From Natronohydrobacter sp. (GTDB lineage Bacteria; Pseudomonadota; Alphaproteobacteria; Rhodobacterales; Rhodobacteraceae), in assembly GCA_007117255.1 (NCBI GenBank), contig SKGU01000119.1, positions 1 to 10,620 of the forward strand: a stretch of 10,620 bases of DNA, read 5' to 3'. A program made the position numbers and the translations under genes. Below are positions 1 through 6,895 of the stretch, piece after piece. The stretch's first letter is position 1; every line of letters starts with the position of its first letter. The notes under the pieces were generated by a model that was given only the letters and a program-made list of their open reading frames with translations, made no database searches and had not been told where the DNA came from.

Positions 1-648
1 GAAGCGCTGGAAACGCAGGGTATGGCCCGCACATTGGCCGAGCCGAACCTGACCGCCTTGTCCGGGCAGGAAGCTTCATTCCTTGCGGGTGGAGAATATC
101 CGATCCCGGTGCTGCAAGACGGGGATGTCACCATTGAATACAAACCCTTTGGGGTTGAACTGGCCTTCACGCCGCGTGTGCTGGATGACAATGTAATCAA
201 TCTGCGTCTGGACGCGGCTGTCAGCTCGCTGGACGGGGCTAATACGGTTACGGTCGGCGGTACCACGGTTAATGCCTTCCGGCGCAGATCGACCCAAACA
301 ACGGTCGAATTGCGCGATGGAGAGAGCTTTGCCATCGCCGGTCTGCTGGAAGATGATTTCCGCGCCAGTTCGCGCTCCGTGCCCTGGCTGTCGGAATTAC
401 CGGTTCTGGGCGCGCTGTTCCGCAGTGCCGACTACCAGCGCCAGCAGACCGAACTTGTCATCATCATCACTGCGCATCTTGTAACGCCGACGCGCGGCGA
501 GGCGCTGATGCTGCCGACCGACCGGGTGCGCCCACCGACCGAACGTGAGCTGTTCCTGAATGGTCGCCTTACTGGCCCCGGTTCGGGTGCCATTGGCGAG
601 ATCGCGAGACAGGAATTCGGCGGCTCTTATGGCTATGTTCTGGACTGA
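1..648 (+). CDS. rcpA: Flp pilus secretin RcpA/CpaC, C-terminal part (5' end outside window)
   Basis: This is the last 215 codons of an outer-membrane secretin, the ring channel through which the Tad/Flp pilus leaves the cell. The reading frame is open from the first base, so the gene begins upstream. The visible part is the GspD/PilQ-type secretin core: an early AEPNLTALSGQEASFLAGGE stretch, the typical beta-barrel segment with VELAFTPRVL, and the family signature VPWLSELPVLGALFRS followed by ELVIIITAHLV near residues 125-160 of the fragment. After this comes a roughly 55-residue tail ending in GGSYGYVLD, with no further recognisable domain. The stop is followed 37 bp later by an OmpA-type lipoprotein gene, probably in the same transcript. 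The RcpA/CpaC identity, rather than a type II secretion GspD, rests on the neighbouring tadZ-tadA-tadB-tadC genes. Confidence 0.93.
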   Translation, partial: EALETQGMARTLAEPNLTALSGQEASFLAGGEYPIPVLQDGDVTIEYKPFGVELAFTPRVLDDNVINLRLDAAVSSLDGANTVTVGGTTVNAFRRRSTQTTVELRDGESFAIAGLLEDDFRASSRSVPWLSELPVLGALFRSADYQRQQTELVIIITAHLVTPTRGEALMLPTDRVRPPTERELFLNGRLTGPGSGAIGEIARQEFGGSYGYVLD

Positions 649-673
649 TACGAGCGGTTTCAAAAGCTTTAGA

Positions 674-679
674 GAGGAG
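674..679 (+). promoter_or_regulatory. Ribosome binding site of the OmpA-type lipoprotein gene
   Basis: GAGGAG lies 6 nt before the ATG at 686. It decides the start: the same frame is open further upstream, but those starts overlap the secretin gene, and only the ATG at 686 places a lipoprotein signal peptide at the N-terminus. Confidence 0.8.
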
Positions 680-685
680 CCGGGC

Positions 686-1309
686 ATGGCCATCAGCAGA
701 CGCTTTTTCGTGATAGGTGCCGCAGGGTTGGGCCTGACCGCCTGTGGTCCGAAATCGAGTTTCCATCGCGAAGCCGGAAGTGGGCTTGATGAAGGAGGCT
801 TCGGGAACCCCACAATGCACAACACGATGCTGCATTCGGGGCAGATCAGCCTTGCGCAGATCATGAGCCGCAGGTTCCATGCCGAAGTCCCGTCCATGGT
901 GAATTTCGCCTTTGACAGCGCGACGCTGGATCAAAAGGCAATGAAGATCCTGGCAATGCAGGCGCATTGGATGAAGCAATTCCCTGAACTGCGCTACAAG
1001 ATCTATGGCCATACTGATGCGGTGGGCAGTGCTGCGTATAATTATCGCCTGGGCCAGCGCCGCGCAAACGCTGTGAAACGCGCGCTGGTGCGGCTTGGTG
1101 TGCCGTCCGCAACCATCGAAGCGGTGGTATCGCGTGGGGAAACACAACCGCTGATCGTCAGCGAAGGCAAAGAGCCGGCGAACCGCCGCACTGTGACCGA
1201 GATTTCAGGTATGGTCCGGCGGGGCACAGTTATGGATGGTCAATATGCACGGATCATTCATCGCCAATATGTGGCCAGCGCCCGTGAGGCGCATGCGGTG
1301 GAGAACTGA
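686..1309 (+). CDS. OmpA-domain lipoprotein in the tad locus, probably Tat-exported
   Basis: A 207-residue envelope lipoprotein. The N-terminus has a twin-arginine pattern (SRRFF, residues 4-8), a short hydrophobic stretch and a lipobox LTAC with the lipidated cysteine at residue 20. Export through Tat before lipidation is therefore plausible, though Sec cannot be excluded. Residues about 70-175 form an OmpA/Pal-type peptidoglycan-binding domain: NFAFDSATLD, then GHTDAVG with Asp111, YNYRLGQRRANAV with Arg126 (the two residues that bind meso-diaminopimelate in this family), and the closing NRR at 166-168. It probably fastens the secretin or another outer-membrane pilus part to the cell wall. 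It sits between rcpA/cpaC and tadZ/cpaE, the place occupied by the lipoprotein CpaD in Caulobacter, with which I see no resemblance. A terminator hairpin follows about 30 bp after the stop. The domain assignment is firm; the pilus role is inferred from position. Confidence 0.87.
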   Translation: MAISRRFFVIGAAGLGLTACGPKSSFHREAGSGLDEGGFGNPTMHNTMLHSGQISLAQIMSRRFHAEVPSMVNFAFDSATLDQKAMKILAMQAHWMKQFPELRYKIYGHTDAVGSAAYNYRLGQRRANAVKRALVRLGVPSATIEAVVSRGETQPLIVSEGKEPANRRTVTEISGMVRRGTVMDGQYARIIHRQYVASAREAHAVEN

Positions 1310-1339
1310 CGCCCTGCCGTCGCCGCAGAATCGAAATAT

Positions 1340-1377
1340 CGCCAATGCCGCAGCCGTGGCATTGGCGAATTCTTATT
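1340..1377 (+). terminator. Intrinsic terminator after the OmpA-type lipoprotein gene
   Basis: CGCCAATGCC (1340-1349) and GGCATTGGCG (1358-1367) form a perfect 10-bp stem around an 8-nt loop, extendable by one T-A pair. The T-rich run AATTCTTATTT follows directly. Stem strength, loop size and the T-rich tail fit a Rho-independent terminator on the plus strand. It implies that transcription of the secretin/OmpA part ends, at least partly, before tadZ. Confidence 0.75.
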
Positions 1378-1470
1378 TCATGCCAATTAGATAGAAACCC
1401 GGCCCTGCCACACGCGTCAACAGTCGCTGGAACTGAAACAAAAGGGCGAGTGTCGAACAATTACAGTTCT

Positions 1471-1487
1471 TTGGCCTAATTCTTGCC
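1471..1487 (+). promoter_or_regulatory. Possible sigma-54 (-24/-12) promoter element before tadZ
   Basis: TTGGC-CTAATTC-TTGCC matches the core of the RpoN consensus (TGGCAC-N5-TTGC): the invariant GG and GC lie at the required spacing, with seven bases between TGGC and TTGC. The three bases after TGGC do not match. If used, transcription would begin near 1498, giving a leader of about 93 nt to the tadZ ATG. A motif this short can arise by chance, and I see no clear activator site or alternative sigma-70 promoter. Confidence 0.35.
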
Positions 1488-1578
1488 AGATTTATGAACA
1501 ATCTTTCCTCAATACATCAGCAGTAATGTGTCGCGCAGACGAATCCGTCCAGCCGACCACGCGAAGCAATTTATGATT

Positions 1579-1584
1579 GAGGAA
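1579..1584 (+). promoter_or_regulatory. Ribosome binding site of tadZ
   Basis: GAGGAA stands 6 nt before the ATG at 1591. It selects that ATG over the in-frame GTG at 1528 and ATG at 1573, neither of which has a purine-rich site at a usable distance. Confidence 0.75.
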
Positions 1585-1590
1585 GCCAGA

Positions 1591-2817
1591 ATGGCGAGCA
1601 TCAATGACACCACCCCTCCAAAGATCCGTGCCTGCACGGTTTCTCGGGACGTGCAGAATTTTGATCTTCTCATTGAGGATATGGAATCTGTTTTTCAGGA
1701 AGACTGGGGCGATCTGAATTTTGCTGAAGCAAGCGCATTCCTGCAAGATGACACTTCCGCTGATCTGGAAATGCTTGCAATCGCGCTGGATGACGAAGAT
1801 GAAACCAATGTCGCGCTGGTCAAGCCTGTGATTGAACGGGCCGCAGAACGTGGAATTCATGTTCTGCTGATCGCGGAAGCGCTCTCTCCCATCCTGCTGC
1901 ATCAGTTGCTGCGTGCCGGGGCAGATGATTTTGTCCCATATCCGTTGCCGGAAAACGCACTTCAGGACGTAATCGCCCGGTTGAAACATGCAGCCACTGC
2001 GCCCGTTGCTGCGATGGCCACAAAAGCCCCGACCGGTCGCAACGGGTCGATTTTCTGCGTGCATTCCCTGGCAGGCGGTGCGGGTGGCACGAATTTCGCG
2101 GTCAATCTGGCATGGGAGTTGAGCGCGCTGGGCGCGGCTCAGGATCAGACCGTGTGCATTCTGGATTTCGATTTCCAGTCTGGATCGGTCTCGACCTATC
2201 TGGATCTGGCCCGCACGGAAAAGGTTTATGAATTGCTGTCGCAGACCAGCACCATGGATCGCGACGCGTTTTTCGCGGCAACGCAGCGCTTTCAGGACCA
2301 GTTGCAGGTTCTGACAGCACCGTCCGACATGCTGCCGCTGGACCTGCTGACGCCGGATGATATCGAGCGTGTTCTCGCCATGGCGCGCGATCAGTTCGAT
2401 TTCGTGATTGTCGATCTGCCACGCACAATCGTGCACTGGACCGAAACCGCGCTGGAAATGTCTGATCTGTATTTCGCCATGCTGGAGCTGGACCTGCGTT
2501 CAGCACAGAACACCCTGCGCATGATCCGGGCACTGAAAGCCGATGGCATCTCGATGGACAAGCATCGTTTTATCCTGAACCGCGCCCCGCGATTCACTGA
2601 TCTGGGCGGCAAGGCCCGCGTCAAGCGGATGGCGGAAAGCCTTGGTATCAGTATCGCCGTCCAGATACCCGATGGCGGGTCGCAGATTCGCGACGCCAAT
2701 GACCACGGGCTGCCGCTGACGGATTACGCACCCAAGAATCCTGTCCGCAAGGAAATCCAGAAATTTGCCGCAGCGCTTTATGAGACGTCGCAATCCGCGC
2801 GCCTGGCGGCTGAGTAA
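1591..2817 (+). CDS. tadZ: TadZ/CpaE: receiver-like domain plus MinD/ParA-type ATPase
   Basis: A 408-residue cytoplasmic protein of the TadZ/CpaE family, which marks the site of Tad pilus assembly at the inner membrane and recruits the other parts. Residues about 10-133 resemble a response-regulator receiver fold ending in GADDFVPYPL (110-119). The conserved lysine of true receivers is a tyrosine (Tyr117), so this is probably a pseudo-receiver. Residues about 150-400 are a SIMIBI-class ATPase like MinD/ParA, with a Walker A region LAGGAGGTN (160-168), Walker A' LDFDFQSG (191-198) and Walker B VIVDLPR (272-278). In the Walker A loop both signature lysines of the KGGxGKT form are replaced (Ala161, Gly166). 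Such degeneration is known within TadZ proteins, so ATP hydrolysis should not be assumed. The ATG at 1591 was chosen for its ribosome binding site. The tadA gene follows after 19 bp. Confidence 0.92.
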   Translation: MASINDTTPPKIRACTVSRDVQNFDLLIEDMESVFQEDWGDLNFAEASAFLQDDTSADLEMLAIALDDEDETNVALVKPVIERAAERGIHVLLIAEALSPILLHQLLRAGADDFVPYPLPENALQDVIARLKHAATAPVAAMATKAPTGRNGSIFCVHSLAGGAGGTNFAVNLAWELSALGAAQDQTVCILDFDFQSGSVSTYLDLARTEKVYELLSQTSTMDRDAFFAATQRFQDQLQVLTAPSDMLPLDLLTPDDIERVLAMARDQFDFVIVDLPRTIVHWTETALEMSDLYFAMLELDLRSAQNTLRMIRALKADGISMDKHRFILNRAPRFTDLGGKARVKRMAESLGISIAVQIPDGGSQIRDANDHGLPLTDYAPKNPVRKEIQKFAAALYETSQSARLAAE

Positions 2818-2836
2818 CAAGTAGAGGCTGAAGATC

Positions 2837-4285
2837 ATGTTTGCACGATATCGCAAGACCACCGGTGCGCAGCCCGTCAAGGCCGTAGACGCTGCCCCGC
2901 AACACGCAAGCGCCAAACCCGCAGCGCCTGAACGCGCTGGATCAATGCGCGCCAAGCAAGATGCAGGAGTTCCCGCCAAAGCTGCGGCCCCTGACCGTGC
3001 GGCGCAGCGCAAGCAACGCATGAACGGGATCAAGTCGGATCTGCACAAACGACTTCTAGAAAACCTGAACCTGTCCGCGCTTGAGCATGCAAGCGAGGCT
3101 GAATTGCGCGCGGAAATCAACACAATCGTTGCTGAGGCCCTGTCCGAAATGGATGTGGTGCTTAACAGCGAGGAACGTGCGACGCTGAACAAAGAGCTGT
3201 ATTTCGAGGTCATGGGGCTTGGCCCGCTGGAGCCACTGCTGCAAGATGACACGGTCAACGATATTCTTGTCAACGGTCCCAAGCAGGTCTTTGTCGAACG
3301 TGCAGGCAAGCTGACGCTGTCTGATGTCACCTTCCGCGATGAGCGCCATCTTTTGCGGATCATCGACAAGATCGTCTCGGCGGTGGGTCGTCGGGTGGAC
3401 GAGTCCAACCCCTATGTGGACGCACGGCTTGCAGATGGGTCGCGTTTCAATGCGATGGTGCCGCCGGTCGCGGTAGATGGCTCGCTTGTCTCGATCCGCA
3501 AATTCAAGAAAGAGAAGCTTGGCGTCCCCGATCTGGTCAATTTCGGCGCGTTTTCCGAAGAGATGGCGCTTTATCTTGAAGCTGCTGTCTCGACGCGCCT
3601 GAATGTCATCGTCTCTGGCGGGACAGGGTCGGGTAAAACCACGACGCTGAACGCGCTGTCGAGCTTCATCGGCAATGAAGAGCGGGTGCTGACCATCGAA
3701 GACACTGCCGAATTGCAGTTGCAACAAGTTCATGTTGGCCGGATGGAAAGCCGCCCCGCCAATATGGAAGGCAAGGGCGCTGTGACCCAGCGCGACTGTC
3801 TGCGCAACGCGCTGCGGATGCGCCCGGATCGCATTATTGTGGGCGAAACACGCGGCGAGGAAGTGATCGACATGCTTCAAGCCATGAATACCGGCCATGA
3901 CGGGTCCATGACCACGATCCACGCCAACTCTGCGCGCGACGGGATCAGCCGACTGGAAAACATGGTCGCAATGGCCGGGATCGATATGCCGCTGCGCGCA
4001 GTTCGCAGTCAGATCGGGTCTGCTGTGAACCTGATCGTACAGGTTTCGCGCCTGCAGGATGGCTCGCGCCGCATGATGTCGATCACCGAGATCACGGGCA
4101 TGGAGGGTGAAATCATCACCATGCAGGAAATCTTCCGGTTCGAGCGCACGGGGATCGAACCCGATGGCACGATCCTGGGCCATTTCACCGGCACCGGGTT
4201 GCGCTCGGCCTATGCTGATCGCTTCAAGCGCTGGGGCTATGACCTGCCGGCCAGCATTTATGACGAAGTCCGGACGGGGAGATAA
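2837..4285 (+). CDS. tadA: TadA/CpaF, hexameric motor ATPase of the Flp pilus
   Basis: A 482-residue secretion ATPase of the PilT/VirB11 (GspE) superfamily. It powers pilus assembly, and in Caulobacter also retraction, through the platform proteins TadB and TadC. The first 55 or so residues are rich in Ala, Pro, Lys and Arg and look disordered. A conserved N-terminal domain follows (ELYFEVMGLGPLEPLLQD and NDILVNGP), then the ATPase core. Key motifs are all intact: Walker A GGTGSGKT (261-268), Asp box LTIEDTAELQL (285-295), Walker B RPDRIIVGETRGEE (329-342) with Glu337, and His box GHDGSMTTIHAN (353-364). Length is usual for the family. The ATG at 2837 has a GAGG 9 nt upstream. It is 19 bp after tadZ and 3 bp before tadB, so one operon is very likely. 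Confidence 0.97.
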   Translation: MFARYRKTTGAQPVKAVDAAPQHASAKPAAPERAGSMRAKQDAGVPAKAAAPDRAAQRKQRMNGIKSDLHKRLLENLNLSALEHASEAELRAEINTIVAEALSEMDVVLNSEERATLNKELYFEVMGLGPLEPLLQDDTVNDILVNGPKQVFVERAGKLTLSDVTFRDERHLLRIIDKIVSAVGRRVDESNPYVDARLADGSRFNAMVPPVAVDGSLVSIRKFKKEKLGVPDLVNFGAFSEEMALYLEAAVSTRLNVIVSGGTGSGKTTTLNALSSFIGNEERVLTIEDTAELQLQQVHVGRMESRPANMEGKGAVTQRDCLRNALRMRPDRIIVGETRGEEVIDMLQAMNTGHDGSMTTIHANSARDGISRLENMVAMAGIDMPLRAVRSQIGSAVNLIVQVSRLQDGSRRMMSITEITGMEGEIITMQEIFRFERTGIEPDGTILGHFTGTGLRSAYADRFKRWGYDLPASIYDEVRTGR

Positions 4286-4288
4286 GGC

Positions 4289-5257
4289 ATGGAACTCTCA
4301 CTCAGCCCACTGATTTATCTCGCTATTTTTGGTGCCGTGATCCTGTTGATCAACGGGATCTACCTGATCACCTTCGGCAAGAGTATCGAGCACGATTCCA
4401 AACTGAACCGCCGTCTGGAACTGATGCAGAAAGGTCAGGCCAAGAAAGACGTGATGGAACAGCTGCGCAAGGAGCGTTCCGTTCATAGTGGCAGTTTTTC
4501 GATCCCGCTTTACGGCCTGCTGCAAGAGCGCGCGCGCAAGGGCAATATCGCCTTTTCGGCGCAGACCCTGCTTTTGCTGATGGTCGGGTTGAGTGCGTTC
4601 AGCTTTGTCCTGCTGAGTTTTGCGACAGAAACGGCACCCGGCATCCGGACAGGAATCGCGGCGGCATTCGGCTTCGGCGGGGTCTTTTTCTGGGTGTCCA
4701 GCAAAGCCAAGAAGCGCGTTTCCGCGATCGAGGAGCAACTGCCCGAAGCCATTGACCTTATGGTCCGGTCGCTGCGCGTGGGCCACCCTTTCGGTGCATC
4801 GCTGAGCATTGCTGCCGACGAAGTTGCAGACCCTCTTGGCACAGAGCTTGGCCTGATCGCAGATGAAATCGCCTATGGGCGCGACGCGGGCGAAGCTATC
4901 GGCGAATTCGGCGAACGTGTGGATCTGCAGGATATCCGGTTTCTGGCTGTCGCGGTCTCGATCCAGCAGAAATCCGGGGGCAACCTGGCCGAGATTCTGG
5001 ACGGATTGTCGAAAGTGGTTCGCTCTCGCTTCAAGCTGTTCCGCCGCGTGCGCGCCATTACGGCAGAAGCCAAATGGTCGGGCATGTTCCTGTCTGGCTT
5101 CCCGATTGTGGCGATGCTGATGATCCAGGCGATCAAGCCGGACTATTATGACAACGTCAAGGAAACACCACTTTATCTGCCGCTGGCGATTGTGGTGTGC
5201 ATCTTCCTCGTCATCAACGTGCTGTACATGCGCAAGATGACAGACATCAAGGTTTGA
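4289..5257 (+). CDS. tadB: TadB, inner-membrane platform protein of the Flp pilus
   Basis: A 322-residue integral membrane protein with a type II secretion F (GspF-like) domain. With TadC it forms the inner-membrane platform that couples the motor TadA to pilin insertion. Hydrophobic segments are seen at about residues 7-29, 93-112, 119-135, 265-283 and 297-316. The cytoplasmic GspF domain spans about 148-275 and contains the typical EEQLPEAIDLMVRSLRVGH start, a DEIAYGRDAGEAI stretch and the SIQQKSGGNLAEIL motif. The GspF-domain gene directly after tadA is tadB by the usual gene order. The start ATG has GGGGAG about 7 nt upstream, overlapping the end of tadA, which suggests translational coupling. 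Confidence 0.95.
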   Translation: MELSLSPLIYLAIFGAVILLINGIYLITFGKSIEHDSKLNRRLELMQKGQAKKDVMEQLRKERSVHSGSFSIPLYGLLQERARKGNIAFSAQTLLLLMVGLSAFSFVLLSFATETAPGIRTGIAAAFGFGGVFFWVSSKAKKRVSAIEEQLPEAIDLMVRSLRVGHPFGASLSIAADEVADPLGTELGLIADEIAYGRDAGEAIGEFGERVDLQDIRFLAVAVSIQQKSGGNLAEILDGLSKVVRSRFKLFRRVRAITAEAKWSGMFLSGFPIVAMLMIQAIKPDYYDNVKETPLYLPLAIVVCIFLVINVLYMRKMTDIKV

Positions 5258-5304
5258 CCCCCGTGTGCAGCTTGTCCACGAATGATACAGAAGGCAACTG
5301 ATCC

Positions 5305-6285
5305 ATGTTAGAGATGTTCAACGGTCCAACGGGTATGATTGCATTGGCAGGGATCGGCGGCGCTGTGCTGCTGGGTCTGGCGGCTGCGGCCTTGCTGAAA
5401 GGCGAACGCGCCGATCCGATGCAGAAATTCAGCGAGCAGGCCAAAGCCAAGAAAAACGCGTCGCGCGGTGAAACCAATTCCTTGCGCCGCGGCAAGGGGC
5501 GCGACATCGCGGCATTGAACAATTTCGCCCGCTTTCTGGAGCCGGAAAGCGAAAAGGAAATGTCGGCCGCGCGCCAGAAGATGATTCAGGCCGGGTATCA
5601 TGGCAAGCATGCCGTGCGTGACATGGCCGCGTTGCAGTTCATTCTGGCGGTGCTGGGTCTGACCATTTCTCTGCTGCTGGTTTTCGTGATTGCACCAGAA
5701 AGCTTCGAGAGCCCGATCAAGATGGGCTTCGTTCTGGTTATGCCCATGCTGGTAGGTTACTTCGGACCCCGCCGCTGGATCGAACAGCGTGTCGCAAAGC
5801 GCAAGGATGAAATTCTGGCGGGTTTTCCCGATGCCCTGGACATGATGTTGATCTGCGTGGAAGCCGGGCAATCGCTTGATCAGTCCATCCAGCGCGTGGC
5901 GCGTGAAATCAAACCCGCCTACCCTGCACTTGCCGAGGAATTTTCTGCGGTCGGCGAGCAGGTCAAGGCCGGTCGGGAACGCGGTGACGTGCTCAAGGAT
6001 ATGGCCAAGCGTTGCGACATTTCCGATATCACGTCGTTTGTGACCGTCATGGTGCAGGCGCAGGCCTATGGCACATCGATCACCGAAGCCTTGCGCGTGT
6101 TCGCTGCCGAAATGCGGGACAAACGCATCATGCGGGCAGAAGAGAAAGCAAACCTCTTGCCCACCAAGATGACTTTGGGCACTATGATGTTCACGGTTCC
6201 GCCGCTTCTGATTATTCTGATCGGGCCTTCTGTGGTCGGGATCATGACCGATCTCAATGGCGGAAATGTCATGACCGGTATGTAA
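5305..6285 (+). CDS. tadC: TadC, second inner-membrane platform protein of the Flp pilus
   Basis: A 326-residue membrane protein and partner of TadB in the platform. It has an N-terminal membrane segment (about residues 10-30), two more at about 108-130 and 138-155, a GspF-type domain (about 170-295) opening with DEILAGFPDALDMMLICVEAG, and a C-terminal membrane segment (about 293-313, TVPPLLIILIGPSVVGIM). AQAYGTSITEALRVFAAEMR is the typical late motif of this domain. The gap of 47 bp after tadB is the widest between tadZ and tadV, but no terminator is visible in it. The ATG at 5305 is favoured over the one at 5314 because an AAGG lies 10 nt before it; this choice is moderately sure. Confidence 0.95.
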   Translation: MLEMFNGPTGMIALAGIGGAVLLGLAAAALLKGERADPMQKFSEQAKAKKNASRGETNSLRRGKGRDIAALNNFARFLEPESEKEMSAARQKMIQAGYHGKHAVRDMAALQFILAVLGLTISLLLVFVIAPESFESPIKMGFVLVMPMLVGYFGPRRWIEQRVAKRKDEILAGFPDALDMMLICVEAGQSLDQSIQRVAREIKPAYPALAEEFSAVGEQVKAGRERGDVLKDMAKRCDISDITSFVTVMVQAQAYGTSITEALRVFAAEMRDKRIMRAEEKANLLPTKMTLGTMMFTVPPLLIILIGPSVVGIMTDLNGGNVMTGM

Positions 6286-6288
6286 GAT

Positions 6289-6873
6289 TTGCGCCTTTTC
6301 GTTTTGATGATCATTGCAAGTGTCGCGGCGGGCTGTTCTGGCCCGCCTGATACGTCTGTACGCGCCGCAATCGAAGGCGCAGGGCCGGATCAGCTTGGCC
6401 GGGCGGGTGCAAGGCAGGATGTACCTGATGCTGTAGACGGGCTGGTGGTTGGGCACCGGCTGATGGCCGCCGGAGAATATGACCTGGCCTTGCGCGAATA
6501 CCACCGCGGGGCGGTGACGCATGGCGCGAATGTCGATGTGCTTTCTGCCATCGGGTCGGCCAATCTGCGACTGGGCCGATTAAACCAGGCCGAACAGGAC
6601 TTGCGGCGCGCATTGGAAAAGGACGAAACCTTTGTGCCTGCACATAACAACCTTGGCGTGACGCTGGCCGAACAAGGCAGATGGGGCGAAGCACAACTGC
6701 ATTTTCGCAACGCATTCATTTTTGATAAGGGCCGATCTGCCGAAATCCGCGAAAATTTGCGTTTAGCCATCGAAAAGACCGAAAAAACAGGGTATGATGA
6801 TCAAGAGGCACATCAGCTTTTGCTGATGCGGCGCGGTACTGGCAGATTCCTGTTATTGCCGACGCCACTATAA
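6289..6873 (+). CDS. tadD: First TadD-type TPR lipoprotein (TTG start)
   Basis: A 194-residue TPR protein. TadD proteins are outer-membrane lipoproteins needed for Tad pilus assembly and are thought to act like PilF/PilW pilotins for the secretin. The signal peptide is only seen if translation begins at TTG 6289 (Arg2, hydrophobic core, lipobox VAAGC with Cys16). The first ATG, at 6307, would remove the basic n-region and most of the core. The TTG lies 3 bp after the tadC stop and has no strong ribosome binding site, so coupled translation from tadC is likely. TPR-like helical repeats cover about residues 50-80, 82-115 (AIGSANLRLGRLNQAEQDLRRALEKD) and 116-149 (NNLGVTLAEQGRWGEAQLHFRNAF). The C-terminal 40 residues carry no recognised motif. 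A second TadD-like gene follows after 22 bp. Confidence 0.85.
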   Translation: MRLFVLMIIASVAAGCSGPPDTSVRAAIEGAGPDQLGRAGARQDVPDAVDGLVVGHRLMAAGEYDLALREYHRGAVTHGANVDVLSAIGSANLRLGRLNQAEQDLRRALEKDETFVPAHNNLGVTLAEQGRWGEAQLHFRNAFIFDKGRSAEIRENLRLAIEKTEKTGYDDQEAHQLLLMRRGTGRFLLLPTPL

Positions 6874-6895
6874 AAAGAGCAGTGAGGACGCAAAA

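Larger units (their letters stand above)
1310..1590. other. Gene-free control region between the OmpA lipoprotein gene and tadZ
   Basis: These 281 bp are the largest gap in the locus. They hold a terminator hairpin (1340-1377), a further GCCAAT copy at 1382-1387, a sigma-54-like element (1471-1487), and the tadZ ribosome binding site at the end. The part between about 1390 and 1465 shows no recognisable coding frame or RNA gene. The length and contents suggest a separate promoter for the tadZ operon. Confidence 0.6.

Noticed and set aside
560..685. Longer start for the OmpA-type lipoprotein inside the secretin gene
   Set aside because: It would bury the signal peptide and lipobox 40 residues inside the protein. 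ATG 686 has a strong ribosome binding site.
1526..1576. Small ORF of 16 codons (ATG 1526 to TGA 1576) in the tadZ leader
   Set aside because: It has no ribosome binding site and no recognisable peptide pattern. A leader peptide cannot be excluded but nothing supports it.
1528..1590. N-terminal extension of TadZ from GTG 1528
   Set aside because: It would add 21 residues rich in Arg, with no ribosome binding site in front, whereas ATG 1591 has GAGGAA at ideal spacing.
3056..4183. Open frame of 375 codons on the minus strand opposite tadA
   Set aside because: It lies fully opposite the highly conserved tadA and its translation shows only the His/Arg/Asp-rich composition of an antisense shadow.
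5258..5304. Possible internal promoter or hairpin between tadB and tadC
   Set aside because: Only a 4-bp CGTG/CACG pairing is present, which is too weak, and no convincing promoter boxes are seen.
5308..6522. Long open frame of 404 codons on the minus strand opposite tadC
   Set aside because: It is a shadow of tadC and tadD1 coding sequence. Its translation is rich in His, Arg and Gln with no family pattern, as is usual for antisense frames in G+C-rich genes.
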